From an uncultured Bacteroidota bacterium (lineage in GTDB: Bacteria; Bacteroidota; Bacteroidia; JADZBD01): DNA of 44,778 nucleotides. Shown here piece after piece: positions 7,947 to 16,295 of this stretch (its first letter is position 1; each line of letters opens with the position of its first letter). The notes beneath the pieces were generated by a model. It was not told the origin of the DNA, did not search any database, and was given only the letters and a program-made list of their open reading frames with translations. Where the stretch lies: the NCBI GenBank assembly GCA_937924855.1, contig CALEYQ010000026.1:1-44778 (forward strand), given 5' to 3'. The translations under genes were made by a program, and so were the position numbers.

Positions 7947-9258
7947 CGCTGGAAATTTTAACCGGGTTTCGGGTTTCGGGTCCGGCTGCAAACCTGCGAT
8001 CGGTCCGGTACCCAACCACCCAACATATTTGCCCTTTCGATTCCACTACGAAGGTACGTTCTTTTTGGGCCGCCTTCACCTTTTTATCCGTCAGAAAATC
8101 ACTGATTTTTTTCTTTCCTTTCATCCCCGTAGGATAAAAATAATCGCCGGCCTTCCAGGGGCGCACAAGCAGTGGGTATTGCAGTAAATCTTCATCAAGC
8201 ACTGCCATATCTGCCGTAAAGGTTCCGCCCCCTAAGTTCACTTTTCTGCGAATACGCAGTTTACAGGGCTGGTCAATAGCAGTGGTTTTTTTTAAAATTT
8301 TTCCGGGTCGTAAAACGGGTTTTTCTTTACGGGTTCGAACCGAAATTACTTCCGTATTTATCCGGCAAATATGTGTTTTGGACAGCCAGTTTTTCCCGTT
8401 TCGTTTTTTGGAAAAATTGCTGATATCCCTGACCTGCTCCGGACTGAAACCAAGAGGTCTCAGCCACTCCCTCAACAGAGCAGGGGAGGAGGAAAATGCT
8501 TTAAGGGCTTTCATGGAAATGTCAAATCCATCCTCGAATTCTGTGCGGATTTTTTTACCAAAGTCAAGCAACAGTTCTTCCAGCAAATGCTGCTGGCCTT
8601 TTAAAATTTCCTGACTGCGAATCAGATTTTCGAGCGCCTCCGGATAAATATTTTCAAGTCGGGGAATGATCTCGTTCCGGATCCGGTTCCGGGTATAATC
8701 GGGCAACAGATTACTTTGGTCTTCCCGCCAGTTCATTTTTTTTCTCCGGAGGTATTGCAGGATTTCTTTTTTTGAAACATCCAGCAGCGGCCTCACAATA
8801 TTTTGGTTTTTTTCGGGAATGCCTGCCAGTCCGGAAATACCGCTTCCCCGTAAGGCATTCAGAAAAAAAGTCTCGGCCCGGTCGTCGCGGGTATGAGCCG
8901 TAAAAATAAAATCATAACCCTCTGTCTTCGCCACATTTTTCAACCATTGATAGCGCAGATCCCGGGCGGTTTCCTGAATGCCCTTTTTTTCTTTTTTGGC
9001 AATCCTCCGGGTTTCAAATCGAATGGAATGATAAGGAACCTTGAATTTGGAACTGAGTGCTTTTACAAAGGCCTCGTCTTTTTTTGAATCGCTTCCCCGA
9101 AGCAGGTAATTTACATGAGCCAGTGAAAAATCATAAGCCCCTTCTTTTAGCAGGAAGGCCAAAGCCGTGCTGTCGGCCCCGCCACTGCAGGCCAGCAAAA
9201 TTTTATCGCCGGGCTTTATGCCCAGATCTGAAAGATGTGCATTGAATGCCTTAAGCAT
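7921..9258 (-). CDS. tilS: tRNA(Ile)-lysidine synthase
   Basis: Modifies C34 of the CAU-anticodon isoleucine tRNA to lysidine, which makes it read AUA codons; essential in most bacteria. The 445-residue protein has the PP-loop ATP-binding motif SGGADS at residues 25-30, then the family blocks LAHVNYLLRG, FTAHTRDDRAETF, LRGSGISGLAGI and VRPLLDVSK. The C-terminal substrate-binding domain follows (VRPWKAGDYFYPTGMKGKKKISDFLTDKKV). Length and order are normal. It overlaps pabB by 8 bp upstream and the small membrane-protein gene by 26 bp downstream, so these three genes form one transcription unit. Confidence 0.95.
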   Translation of the reverse strand: MLKAFNAHLSDLGIKPGDKILLACSGGADSTALAFLLKEGAYDFSLAHVNYLLRGSDSKKDEAFVKALSSKFKVPYHSIRFETRRIAKKEKKGIQETARDLRYQWLKNVAKTEGYDFIFTAHTRDDRAETFFLNALRGSGISGLAGIPEKNQNIVRPLLDVSKKEILQYLRRKKMNWREDQSNLLPDYTRNRIRNEIIPRLENIYPEALENLIRSQEILKGQQHLLEELLLDFGKKIRTEFEDGFDISMKALKAFSSSPALLREWLRPLGFSPEQVRDISNFSKKRNGKNWLSKTHICRINTEVISVRTRKEKPVLRPGKILKKTTAIDQPCKLRIRRKVNLGGGTFTADMAVLDEDLLQYPLLVRPWKAGDYFYPTGMKGKKKISDFLTDKKVKAAQKERTFVVESKGQICWVVGYRTDRRFAAGPETRNPVKISSDDHGTDII

Positions 9259-10363
9259 CGGGCAAAGTTACACCCAAAACTTCCATTATGGGCCGGGCCT
9301 TGAGCAAACATTCGGCATATTCTTCTTCCGGATTGCAGGCAGCGGTAAGCGCCGAACCGGCGGAGAAAGTAGCAACTCCGGTAGTTTCATCATAAAACAG
9401 ACTCCGGATATTGACCGAAAAATCGAAATCTCCGTTTTCGGCTATAAATCCCGAACAGCCCGAAAATACTGAGCGGGCATGGGTTTCATATTGGTGAATC
9501 AATTCCATGGCTCTTATTTTCGGCGCACCGGTCATGGAAGCCATAGGAAAAGTATGCCGGAATATTTTTTCAATACCAATACCCTCTTTTAAATCCCCGG
9601 AAACGGTGGATACCATCTGATGCACGGTTCCAAAAGACTGAATACCGAAAAGCTCATCCACCTTCACCGAATTTCTTTTGCAAATGGCACTCAGGTCGTT
9701 TCGTACAATATCCACAATCATCACATTTTCAGTCTGATCTTTCAGGCTGTTCCTAAGGCTTTCTTTTAATCGGAAATCTTCTTCCGGATTATCTGATCTG
9801 GCTATGGTGCCTTTCATGGGTTGGGAAAAAATCCCGGTTCCCACCTTTTTAATAAACCGTTCCGGCGAGGTAGAAAAAATCCATCGACTGCCATCTCTGA
9901 ATAAAAAGGAGTAGGGACTTTTGTTTTTTTCGCACAACAGAGAAAAAAGAGAAAAGAGATTTTCCATTTTGCCCTTAACTTCGAAGTGCAGGCAAAAGTT
10001 AACTTCATAAATATCGCCTCTCTTAATGTGTTCTAAAAGTTTTCCTGCCCTTTCCAGATAATCTTTTTGCGACATGCAGGAAATTTTTCCCGCAGCTTCA
10101 AAAGCAGGTTGGGAAGAGGAGGAGGGAAGGAAGGAGATTTTTTTTCCGGCTTCATAAATGGAAATCTCCGGAAATCTAATGGCCGAGGGTCCGGGTGGGG
10201 GAAGATTTTCAAAATTGTTTTTGAGGTCGTAGGAAGCCATGAGAAAATAGCCTTTGCCGGGACTTACCTCATCCCAGGTGTGGAAAGAAGGCGAAAGGGG
10301 AATCAAAACGGATCCCTTTTCCGCGGGAAAAAAAACAAATCTTTCAGGTAGTTTTTCTGCCAT
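9251..10363 (-). CDS. pabB: Aminodeoxychorismate synthase component I
   Basis: Chorismate-binding enzyme that makes 4-amino-4-deoxychorismate for folate synthesis, with ammonia from a PabA partner not found here. The 370 residues contain SPERF, QPMKGTIAR with Lys184 (a Lys here marks PabB; anthranilate synthase has Ala), DIVRNDLS, SFGTVHQMVSTVSG, FPMASMTGAPKIRAMELI, SGCSGFI and the final NPEEEYAECLLKA. It is shorter than E. coli PabB (453) because the N-terminal region is reduced; an in-frame TAG three codons upstream of the ATG rules out an extension. It heads the pabB-tilS-membrane protein unit. A one-mismatch TACCTTAG box is 6 nt from the ATG, and a terminator-like hairpin lies at 10455-10483. 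Confidence 0.9.
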   Translation of the reverse strand: MAEKLPERFVFFPAEKGSVLIPLSPSFHTWDEVSPGKGYFLMASYDLKNNFENLPPPGPSAIRFPEISIYEAGKKISFLPSSSSQPAFEAAGKISCMSQKDYLERAGKLLEHIKRGDIYEVNFCLHFEVKGKMENLFSLFSLLCEKNKSPYSFLFRDGSRWIFSTSPERFIKKVGTGIFSQPMKGTIARSDNPEEDFRLKESLRNSLKDQTENVMIVDIVRNDLSAICKRNSVKVDELFGIQSFGTVHQMVSTVSGDLKEGIGIEKIFRHTFPMASMTGAPKIRAMELIHQYETHARSVFSGCSGFIAENGDFDFSVNIRSLFYDETTGVATFSAGSALTAACNPEEEYAECLLKARPIMEVLGVTLPDA

Positions 10364-10454
10364 CCGGCTCTAAGGTAAGGCTTCAATCCGGGTCACAAAA
10401 ACCGGGATTAAAATGCCAAAAATGGGCATTGTGAATCTTATAATATTGTTGAAA

Positions 10455-10483
10455 AAGGGGTTTTTGAGATTTTAGAACCCCTT
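10455..10483 (-). promoter_or_regulatory. Hairpin upstream of pabB (terminator- or attenuator-like)
   Basis: AAGGGGTT (10455-10462) and AACCCCTT (10476-10483) form a perfect 8-bp stem with a 13-nt loop. On the minus strand the stem runs into a short T run (CCCCTTTTTC), resembling an intrinsic terminator about 90 nt before pabB; on the plus strand it is followed by GTTTTCTC. It sits between divergent genes, so it does not end any gene I can see. The rest of the 10364-10611 gap holds only a weak inverted repeat (AATGCC/GGCATT, 10412-10430). Confidence 0.4.
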
Positions 10484-10611
10484 GTTTTCTCTCCTATCTG
10501 CGTGTTTTTCAGGTAGTTTAAAAAGGCAATTGGAGAGGGTATTTGAGTGAATAAAAAAATTTCAAAAGTGGTTTTTTTTGATTATTTTAGCTTCGCAAAA
10601 AATTAAGTCCC

Positions 10612-11172
10612 ATGCAAATGAAAAATACGCTCTTTTTAATCCTATTCTTTCCCCTGGCCCTTTTTTCCCAGAATGTGGGCATTAACGCTACGGGGGCTGC
10701 ACCTAATGCCAGCGCCATGTTGGATATCAGTGCCACAAACAAAGGTGTTTTAATTCCCCAGGTTGCTCTTTCAGCCAGAAACAATAATGCACCCATCGGT
10801 GCAGGTATAGCAACTTCGCTTCTGGTATATAACACAGCTACCGCAGGTACCGCACCCAATGATGTTTATCCCGGCTATTACTATTGGGATGGAGCGGAAT
10901 GGGATCGGGTTGTTGGGAATGTGGTTGAGCGTTGGTATGTTAACCCCATGAACATTAATAATAACACGACTTATACCGTAACTGTTACTATTCCCGGGGT
11001 TACCTCAACTTCCTCAGTAATGGTTAATTTGGTTGGTGATTGGACCACCCAGCCCAATGTTACTATTCACCATGTGGAGGCTCGGACGGGAAATATTCGT
11101 TTCCGAATTAGCAATAACACCACCACAACCAATTACATTGGAATGGACTTTATAATAACTATTATCCGATAA
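10612..11172 (+). CDS. Exported protein with tail-fibre-like N-terminal motif, unknown function
   Basis: 186 residues beginning with a signal peptide (about 1-20, ending ALFSQ). The mature protein opens with NVGINATGAAPNASAMLDIS and continues TNKGVLIPQVAL, a motif common in exported Bacteroidota proteins with tail-fibre or collar-like N termini (usually NVGIGTxxPxxSAxLDI). Then comes PGYYYWDGAEWDRV, also characteristic, and a C-terminal beta-rich domain full of Thr and Asn. No T9SS sorting domain is evident. An alternative start two codons downstream (10618) is equally good. It abuts the next gene with no gap. The family is recognised by motif only; binding function unknown. Confidence 0.75.
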   Translation: MQMKNTLFLILFFPLALFSQNVGINATGAAPNASAMLDISATNKGVLIPQVALSARNNNAPIGAGIATSLLVYNTATAGTAPNDVYPGYYYWDGAEWDRVVGNVVERWYVNPMNINNNTTYTVTVTIPGVTSTSSVMVNLVGDWTTQPNVTIHHVEARTGNIRFRISNNTTTTNYIGMDFIITIIR

Positions 11173-11541
11173 ATGATGCGCGGAATTTTTGTTTTTTCTA
11201 TTCTTATTTCGGGAATCACGCTATCTGCTCAGGATAATGTGAATAAGGGAAATTCCGGATCTTCGAATTCGGTAGAGGTAAGCGTAAATGCCGAAGCGGT
11301 TAATCCATTTGTTAACCAGATTACTACCGGCCCCAAAACAATTCAGGTTGTTGGAAATGATAATCAACCCCAGCCGGTGGAAATTACCACCCAGGGTGTT
11401 TCTACCCTCGGACCGCTTCCAAGCCCGGTTCCTAAAGTGGAAGAGAAAGTTGATCTTGACGGTCCCCAACCTTCCGGCAGCGATTTAAAAGTTAATCCCG
11501 GAATAATTGAAGAGAGCCCCACAAAACTTAAACCCCAATAA
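11173..11541 (+). CDS. Small proline-rich exported protein, unknown function
   Basis: 122 residues with a signal peptide (about 1-19, ending TLSAQ). The mature part is low in complexity: a Ser/Asn/Val stretch followed by a Pro-, Gly- and Lys-rich tail (GPLPSPVPKVEEKVDLDGP) without cysteines or recognisable domain. It looks extended or disordered. The ATG directly follows the stop of the upstream gene, and the next gene, a T9SS cargo protein, begins 10 nt after its stop, so the three are very likely co-transcribed. A similar small exported protein precedes the second T9SS cargo at 13370. I do not recognise the family. Confidence 0.65.
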   Translation: MMRGIFVFSILISGITLSAQDNVNKGNSGSSNSVEVSVNAEAVNPFVNQITTGPKTIQVVGNDNQPQPVEITTQGVSTLGPLPSPVPKVEEKVDLDGPQPSGSDLKVNPGIIEESPTKLKPQ

Positions 11542-11551
11542 AGCCAAAGGC

Positions 11552-12817
11552 ATGCGGAAATCAATACTCCTCCTTTTCTCGTTGGTTTTTTTTGGCTTAG
11601 TCCTTTGTTACGGACAAGCACGGGTAATTTTTAATAATAACCCTTATGTTGTTATTACCAACAATGCTTTTGTAGTTGTCGACAATGCCAATCCAAATGC
11701 CATTACCTTATTGGGAACCGGAGGAAATATTATTTCCGAGGGACAAAACAACCGCGTGAAATGGAATATTGGAACTTCCACAGGCGCTTACACCGTTCCA
11801 TTTACCCGAAATGCCGGAAATAAAATTCCCCTAACCGTTAACGTTACCGGTGCAGGGGTGGGAGCCGGAAACCTTACCTTTTCTACCTACCCGGGAGCCG
11901 GTTGGAATAACGCCACCTATATGCCCACCGGAGTTACACACATGAATGATGTGGGAACCGGATGTTGCAATAATTCCCAATATGTTATGGACAGGTTCTG
12001 GATCATAGATCCCCTTTCATATACTACCCGTCCTTCGGTTAACATTACCTTTACCTATATCGATAACGAATGGAGTGCCGCCGGTAACACAATTATAGAA
12101 TCCATGCTTTTTGCCCAGCGTTTTAACACCACCCTCAACAAATGGGGTGATTGGGTTGGAACCTTCGGAACCGCCAATACGGTTGGAAATATTGTTGTTT
12201 CCGGTCCCGTAACTCCCGGAAACTTCTTCCGTGCATGGACCCTGGTTGACCAAACCTCACCGCTTCCCATAGAGCTATCGGAATTTGAAGTGGGTTGTAA
12301 TGAAAATGGTACTTCCTTCATCCGCTGGACTACCGAATCCCAAACCAATAACGATTTCTTCACCGTGGAAAAATCTTTCGACGGAGAAGGCTTTTTCTCC
12401 ATTGGAACCGTGAAGGGAGAAGGCAACAATACCTTCACCACCCGCTATGAATTTTTTGATCCTTACATTTCAGATCAAACCACGTACTACCGCTTAAAAC
12501 AAACCGACTACGACGGGAAGTTTTCATTTTCCGATATCCGCTCCCTGAATCCTTGTCCCCCCTCCGGAAAAAACATCATCCGCTTTTTCCAAACTTCAAA
12601 TCAGACCGGACTTCTTACCATAAACCCATTACCCGGAGAGGGCAACCTTTCCTATGAAATCCTGGATTTGTCCGGCAGGAAAATTTCTGCATCCTCCATC
12701 TCTCTGGGCGATGAAATCATCCAGACTCCGGTCGATTTCGCATCCCTTCCCCAGGGCACTTATTTCCTCAGAGCCTTTACCCATAAGCGTTCCGAAACAT
12801 TTCGGTTTATCCGCTGA
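11552..12817 (+). CDS. T9SS type A sorting domain protein
   Basis: 421 residues from the ATG at 11552 (MRKSILLLFSLV), with a signal peptide of about 20 residues. The reading can be extended to a TTG at 11507, but that lies in the preceding gene. A beta-rich central domain is followed by LPIELSEFEVGCNENG, the frequent linker before a fibronectin-like domain in T9SS cargo, and then NDFFTVEKSFDGEGF and TYYRLKQTDYDGKFSFSDI. The protein ends with a type A C-terminal signal (YEILDLSGRKI, LPQGTYFLRAF, FRFIR) recognised by the T9SS. About residues 75-400 align with the last half of the 13370-15883 protein, so the two are paralogues. No catalytic motif is visible; surface adhesion or structural role inferred. 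Confidence 0.85.
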   Translation: MRKSILLLFSLVFFGLVLCYGQARVIFNNNPYVVITNNAFVVVDNANPNAITLLGTGGNIISEGQNNRVKWNIGTSTGAYTVPFTRNAGNKIPLTVNVTGAGVGAGNLTFSTYPGAGWNNATYMPTGVTHMNDVGTGCCNNSQYVMDRFWIIDPLSYTTRPSVNITFTYIDNEWSAAGNTIIESMLFAQRFNTTLNKWGDWVGTFGTANTVGNIVVSGPVTPGNFFRAWTLVDQTSPLPIELSEFEVGCNENGTSFIRWTTESQTNNDFFTVEKSFDGEGFFSIGTVKGEGNNTFTTRYEFFDPYISDQTTYYRLKQTDYDGKFSFSDIRSLNPCPPSGKNIIRFFQTSNQTGLLTINPLPGEGNLSYEILDLSGRKISASSISLGDEIIQTPVDFASLPQGTYFLRAFTHKRSETFRFIR

Positions 12818-12875
12818 TTAGCATCTTACCCTTTCAGGTCTTTTCTCTTTGTGCATTTTTGACTTTTGATTTTTT

Positions 12876-12896
12876 AAAATCAGAGCTTTGATTTTT
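12876..12896 (+). terminator. Weak terminator candidate after the 11552-12817 gene
   Basis: AAAATCA (12876-12882) pairs with TGATTTT (12889-12895) over a 6-nt loop and is followed by TTC. The stem is AT-rich and 60 nt past the stop codon, so this is a weak call. Confidence 0.3.
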
Positions 12897-13031
12897 CAAA
12901 AAGGCCGCCCACAAACCGTTTAATCAGGCATTTTTCCAGTTTTGGTCTTTAGAAAAGCAGCCTTTGTCGCTGGATTTATCCTATTGGTCTATACTTAATA
13001 GGATTAGTATGGTTTCCCCTTTTTTCTGTTG

Positions 13032-13039
13032 TATCTTTG
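13032..13039 (+). promoter_or_regulatory. Promoter -7 box of the second exported-protein pair
   Basis: TATCTTTG matches TAnnTTTG exactly and lies 33 nt before the ATG at 13073. Upstream is a T/C-rich stretch without a clear -33 TTTG. It gives the 13073-15883 pair a promoter separate from the 10612-12817 genes. Confidence 0.5.
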
Positions 13040-13072
13040 AAATAAGAATATCAATTAAAGCCTTTTTGAAAA

Positions 13073-13363
13073 ATGAAAAACAACGTTCTTATTGCAATTT
13101 TGGCTCTTGGCGCTGGTCTTTTTACCGGAGTAAAAAGCTATGCTCAAACCCAACCCCAGGTTACTACCCCCCCCTCCCAGAACAAAACCCTCACCGAGGA
13201 GGAAATCGGGGAAATGAAGGACAAAGCCTATTATTCCCGTCCGGATGCTTATGAGAATCTGAAAAGCACCGACGAAAGAAAGCAATCCAATCCTACCCCT
13301 GAAAAGGGCAAGCCGGTTGAAATGGTTGCTCCCGAAAAACAGACGCCTAAACTTGAAAATTAA
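13073..13363 (+). CDS. Small Pro/Lys/Glu-rich exported protein, unknown function
   Basis: 96 residues with a signal peptide (about 1-25, ending VKSYAQ). The mature part is Pro-, Thr-, Lys- and Glu-rich, begins TQPQVTTPP and ends PEKGKPVEMVAPEKQTPKLEN. It contains no cysteine and probably little fixed structure. One segment (LTEEEIGEMKDKAYYSRPDAYENL) may be helical. It sits 6 nt before the large T9SS cargo gene, the same arrangement as the 11173-11541 gene with its downstream cargo, though the two small proteins share little sequence beyond composition. Function unknown; a cargo-specific accessory role is only a hypothesis. Confidence 0.65.
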   Translation: MKNNVLIAILALGAGLFTGVKSYAQTQPQVTTPPSQNKTLTEEEIGEMKDKAYYSRPDAYENLKSTDERKQSNPTPEKGKPVEMVAPEKQTPKLEN

Positions 13364-13369
13364 ATTCCC

Positions 13370-15883
13370 ATGAAATCGTTCTTTACCATTTTCATTTTTG
13401 CCCTATTTGTTTCATTTTCCGGATTCGGTGTCAACCGATCTTGGGTTGGTGTGGGTGCCGGAGGTGGCGGAAATGATTTTAATGCTGCAGCGAACTGGAG
13501 TCCTTCCGGAGTTCCAACCGGAGCTGATGATCTCACAATTGCTTTTACCAGCAGTGCCACGATTCAGATTACCGGAAATATTACCGTTAATAGCTGCTCC
13601 ATTACCGTTTCCGGAAACCGACTAGGGCAACTTGATTTTAATGGGAATACCCTTACGGTAAATAATACCTTTTACACCAATGCGAACAATTATAGTAACC
13701 CTGCTAATTACGATCAGTTTAATTTAAATCTTGGAACCGGAAATTTAGTAATAGGAGGCAATGCAACATTCCAACCAACTGGTTCAGGCGATACATATAT
13801 CTATGCAGCTACAACCGGGCCTGGAACCATTACATTTAATGGGGCTGCCATTACTTTCGGACGATGGTGTCGCACAGCTCCCGGTGTGGAGCCTAATATG
13901 ACCTTCGACCGAAACGGTTCACAAACGGTTAATATTAAAACTACTTCCTATCACGTAAAAGGAGAAACACTCACTTTCGGACTTTCCAATGCTCCTACGG
14001 TTTCAATCATTGGTGTGGGAAGTGTTCGTTTCCAACCCTACGATGGAAATTTAAACATTGGTGCAAATACTACCGTCCTGGTTCGTGATACGGCCGTTGT
14101 GAATTATACTTCAGGTCTTGATCGATACGTTACCGGTGGTGGTACCATGACCATGGGAGCTAATTCTCTCCTGCGTACCGGTTGTCCTAATGATTGGGCT
14201 TTGATTGGTGGTTATGCAACTTATTCTCATAACGCCACCAGTACTGTTCATTATAACTCAACAGGATGGCAAGCCCTTCAGCCAATCACCTACGGAAATT
14301 TAATTATGGATGGAGCCGGAAATTCCGGGGGACCTTGGAAATACAGTCAAGGCGCCGCAACGGTTCAGGGTAATTGTACCATACAAAGTTTTGCCATATT
14401 CGGGCCCTGGGTTGCCGGTGGAATTACCGTTATCGGCAATACCCTAATCCAGTCGAGCGGGGTATTCAATGCTACCCGGAATAACGCAGTGGCCAACATC
14501 ACCCATACCTTCAAGGGAGATTTCACCAACAACTCGTCCTTCACCAGCGGAACCACCGTGGGAATAAATACCGCCCTTTTCGATGGTACCGGAAACCAAA
14601 CCATTGGCGGAACGGTAAGTACTAATTTTTACCACTGCACCGTAAACAAAACTTCAGGTACTCTTTTCCTGGGCATCAATACCACCGTAGGACTAACCAA
14701 TGTGGGTGTGATGAACTTCCAGAACGGCCCCATGAACCTGAATGGATTTACCCTGATTATCGATAACCCCGCCACGGGTGCTGTTACCCGAACAAATGGA
14801 TATGCCATCAGTGAGCAAACCAACAATTCCAGTAAAATCCAGTGGAACATGGGAAGCACTACCGGAGCTCACGAATTTCCTTTTGGTACCACTGGCGGTG
14901 TTTATATCCCGGTTACTTTTGATTTAACTGCTGGAACTGTAGGTAATGTTACCATTTCCACTTACCCTACCGCAGCAAGCAACCTGCCCTGGCCTACAAC
15001 GCCAACTAATGTTACCAACCTGAACAGCACTACCGGATTGTTGCCGGATAACCGCGATGCCACTGCCGACCGCTTCTGGCAAATTGATAAAACCGGAGCA
15101 TCAGGAACGGCTACCGTAACATTTTCTGCACGAACTGCTGAACTTCCCATTGCCCCTTATAATGTCGTGGCCAATCAAAGAATGCAGCGGTATAACTCCA
15201 CTGTGAATAAATGGGAGCCTGCTCTCGGTGGCCAAACCACCGGAACCATTACCGGAGGATTTACTGTAACTGTCCCCGGAATTACAACCTTCTCCCCCTG
15301 GGCTATGGCTTCTTCTTTGTCGCCACTACCCATTGAACTTACTGAGTTCTCGGTGAATTGTAACCAGAATGGAACGGCCATGATTAATTTTACCACGGCT
15401 TCTCAAACCAATAATGATTACTTCACCATTGAAAGATCTGCCGACGGTGATATTTTCAGCCCCATCGGAACCATCGATGGCGCGGGAAATTCTTCGCAAT
15501 CTCTTTCTTATTCCTTCATCGATCAACAACCCCTGAATCAGTCCTGGTCTTATTACCGACTCAAACAAACTGATTTCGACGGGAAGTTCTCCTTGTCGGA
15601 TGTACGAAGCCTCCACCAGTGTAACGGAAGCGCCGGATCACTCATTTCCGTTTCTTACGGACCCAATGCAACCCTCACCGTATCGGTTTACTCCGGTGTT
15701 GATCAACCCGGTAACATCCGCGTTCTGGATATTACAGGACGGGAAATTCAGGGTGTAAATACCCGACTTCAGGAAGGCATGAATGTATTCAACCTCGACC
15801 TGAGCAAGGAGGGCCCCGGCATTTATCTGTTAAATATCCTCAACGGAAAAGAAACTACCGTTAAACGGGTAGTAATTCACTAA
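13370..15883 (+). CDS. Large T9SS type A sorting domain protein
   Basis: 837 residues with a signal peptide (about 1-21). The first 480 residues are Gly/Thr/Asn-rich repeats of short beta strands (for example RSWVGVGAGGGG, then SPSGVPTGADD), typical of a parallel beta-helix or autotransporter-like surface fold. Residues about 480-640 (SSKIQWNMGSTTGAHEFPFG) match the 11552-12817 protein. LPIELTEFSVNCNQNG leads into a fibronectin-like domain with YYRLKQTDFDGKFSLSD. The C terminus (VLDITGREIQG, GIYLLNILNGKE, KRVVIH) is a type A T9SS signal. The protein should be exported through the outer membrane and anchored or released. A bidirectional terminator follows at 15905-15938. Confidence 0.88.
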   Translation: MKSFFTIFIFALFVSFSGFGVNRSWVGVGAGGGGNDFNAAANWSPSGVPTGADDLTIAFTSSATIQITGNITVNSCSITVSGNRLGQLDFNGNTLTVNNTFYTNANNYSNPANYDQFNLNLGTGNLVIGGNATFQPTGSGDTYIYAATTGPGTITFNGAAITFGRWCRTAPGVEPNMTFDRNGSQTVNIKTTSYHVKGETLTFGLSNAPTVSIIGVGSVRFQPYDGNLNIGANTTVLVRDTAVVNYTSGLDRYVTGGGTMTMGANSLLRTGCPNDWALIGGYATYSHNATSTVHYNSTGWQALQPITYGNLIMDGAGNSGGPWKYSQGAATVQGNCTIQSFAIFGPWVAGGITVIGNTLIQSSGVFNATRNNAVANITHTFKGDFTNNSSFTSGTTVGINTALFDGTGNQTIGGTVSTNFYHCTVNKTSGTLFLGINTTVGLTNVGVMNFQNGPMNLNGFTLIIDNPATGAVTRTNGYAISEQTNNSSKIQWNMGSTTGAHEFPFGTTGGVYIPVTFDLTAGTVGNVTISTYPTAASNLPWPTTPTNVTNLNSTTGLLPDNRDATADRFWQIDKTGASGTATVTFSARTAELPIAPYNVVANQRMQRYNSTVNKWEPALGGQTTGTITGGFTVTVPGITTFSPWAMASSLSPLPIELTEFSVNCNQNGTAMINFTTASQTNNDYFTIERSADGDIFSPIGTIDGAGNSSQSLSYSFIDQQPLNQSWSYYRLKQTDFDGKFSLSDVRSLHQCNGSAGSLISVSYGPNATLTVSVYSGVDQPGNIRVLDITGREIQGVNTRLQEGMNVFNLDLSKEGPGIYLLNILNGKETTVKRVVIH

Positions 15884-15904
15884 AACATAAAATACAAATT
15901 GCGT

Positions 15905-15938
15905 AAACCCCGGAAATTTATCCGGGGTTTATTTTTTT
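15905..15938. terminator. Bidirectional intrinsic terminator between convergent genes
   Basis: A perfect 10-bp stem (15905-15914 with 15921-15930, core ACCCCGGA/TCCGGGGT) has a 6-nt loop and a T run on the plus side (ATTTTTTT, 15931-15938). On the minus strand only a few A/T bases follow. It ends the 13370-15883 gene and overlaps the mscL stop codon (15931-15929), so it may serve both converging units. Confidence 0.85.
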
Positions 15939-16291
15939 AGCAAATCCCTGATTTCCGTTAACAGAATTTCCTTTTTGTCGGGAGTGGGTGGCGCTTCTTC
16001 TTTGGCTTTCTTTTTGGTGATTGTCATTGCCTTTACCAGCACAAAAACCACGGCGGCAATAACTATAAAATCAAGTATGGTGCCGGCAAACAATCCAATC
16101 TTTATCCCCGATCCAATTTCGTAACTCTTCCAGTTTCCGCCGGGAATCAATGGATTTACCAAAGGCATTATGATGTCGGAAACCAGCGAGCTCACAATTT
16201 TTCCAAAGGCCGTTCCTATGATAACCGCAATGGCCAGATCCACCACATTTCCTTTCAGGGCAAAGGACTTAAACTCAGACAGAATTTTCAT
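15929..16291 (-). CDS. mscL: Large-conductance mechanosensitive channel
   Basis: Emergency pressure valve of the inner membrane that opens near the lytic limit and releases solutes during osmotic downshock. The 120-residue protein has the family start (MKILSEFKSFALKGNVVDLAIAVIIG), with TM1 at about 14-45, the periplasmic loop (NPLIPGGNWKSY), TM2 at about 70-93 (GLFAGTILDFIVIAAVVFVL) and a cytoplasmic C-terminal helix (ILLTEIRDLLKK). The Gly-rich TM1 that gates the pore is intact. It starts 4 nt after the DUF3078 gene and is the last gene of the purH-mre run, an unusual place for mscL. Confidence 0.96.
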   Translation of the reverse strand: MKILSEFKSFALKGNVVDLAIAVIIGTAFGKIVSSLVSDIIMPLVNPLIPGGNWKSYEIGSGIKIGLFAGTILDFIVIAAVVFVLVKAMTITKKKAKEEAPPTPDKKEILLTEIRDLLKK

Positions 16292-16295
16292 GGTA

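Noticed and set aside
12818..13072. Possible small gene between the two T9SS units
   Set aside because: The stretch is T-rich with only short frames lacking a signal peptide or other support; it holds a weak hairpin and the promoter box at 13032.
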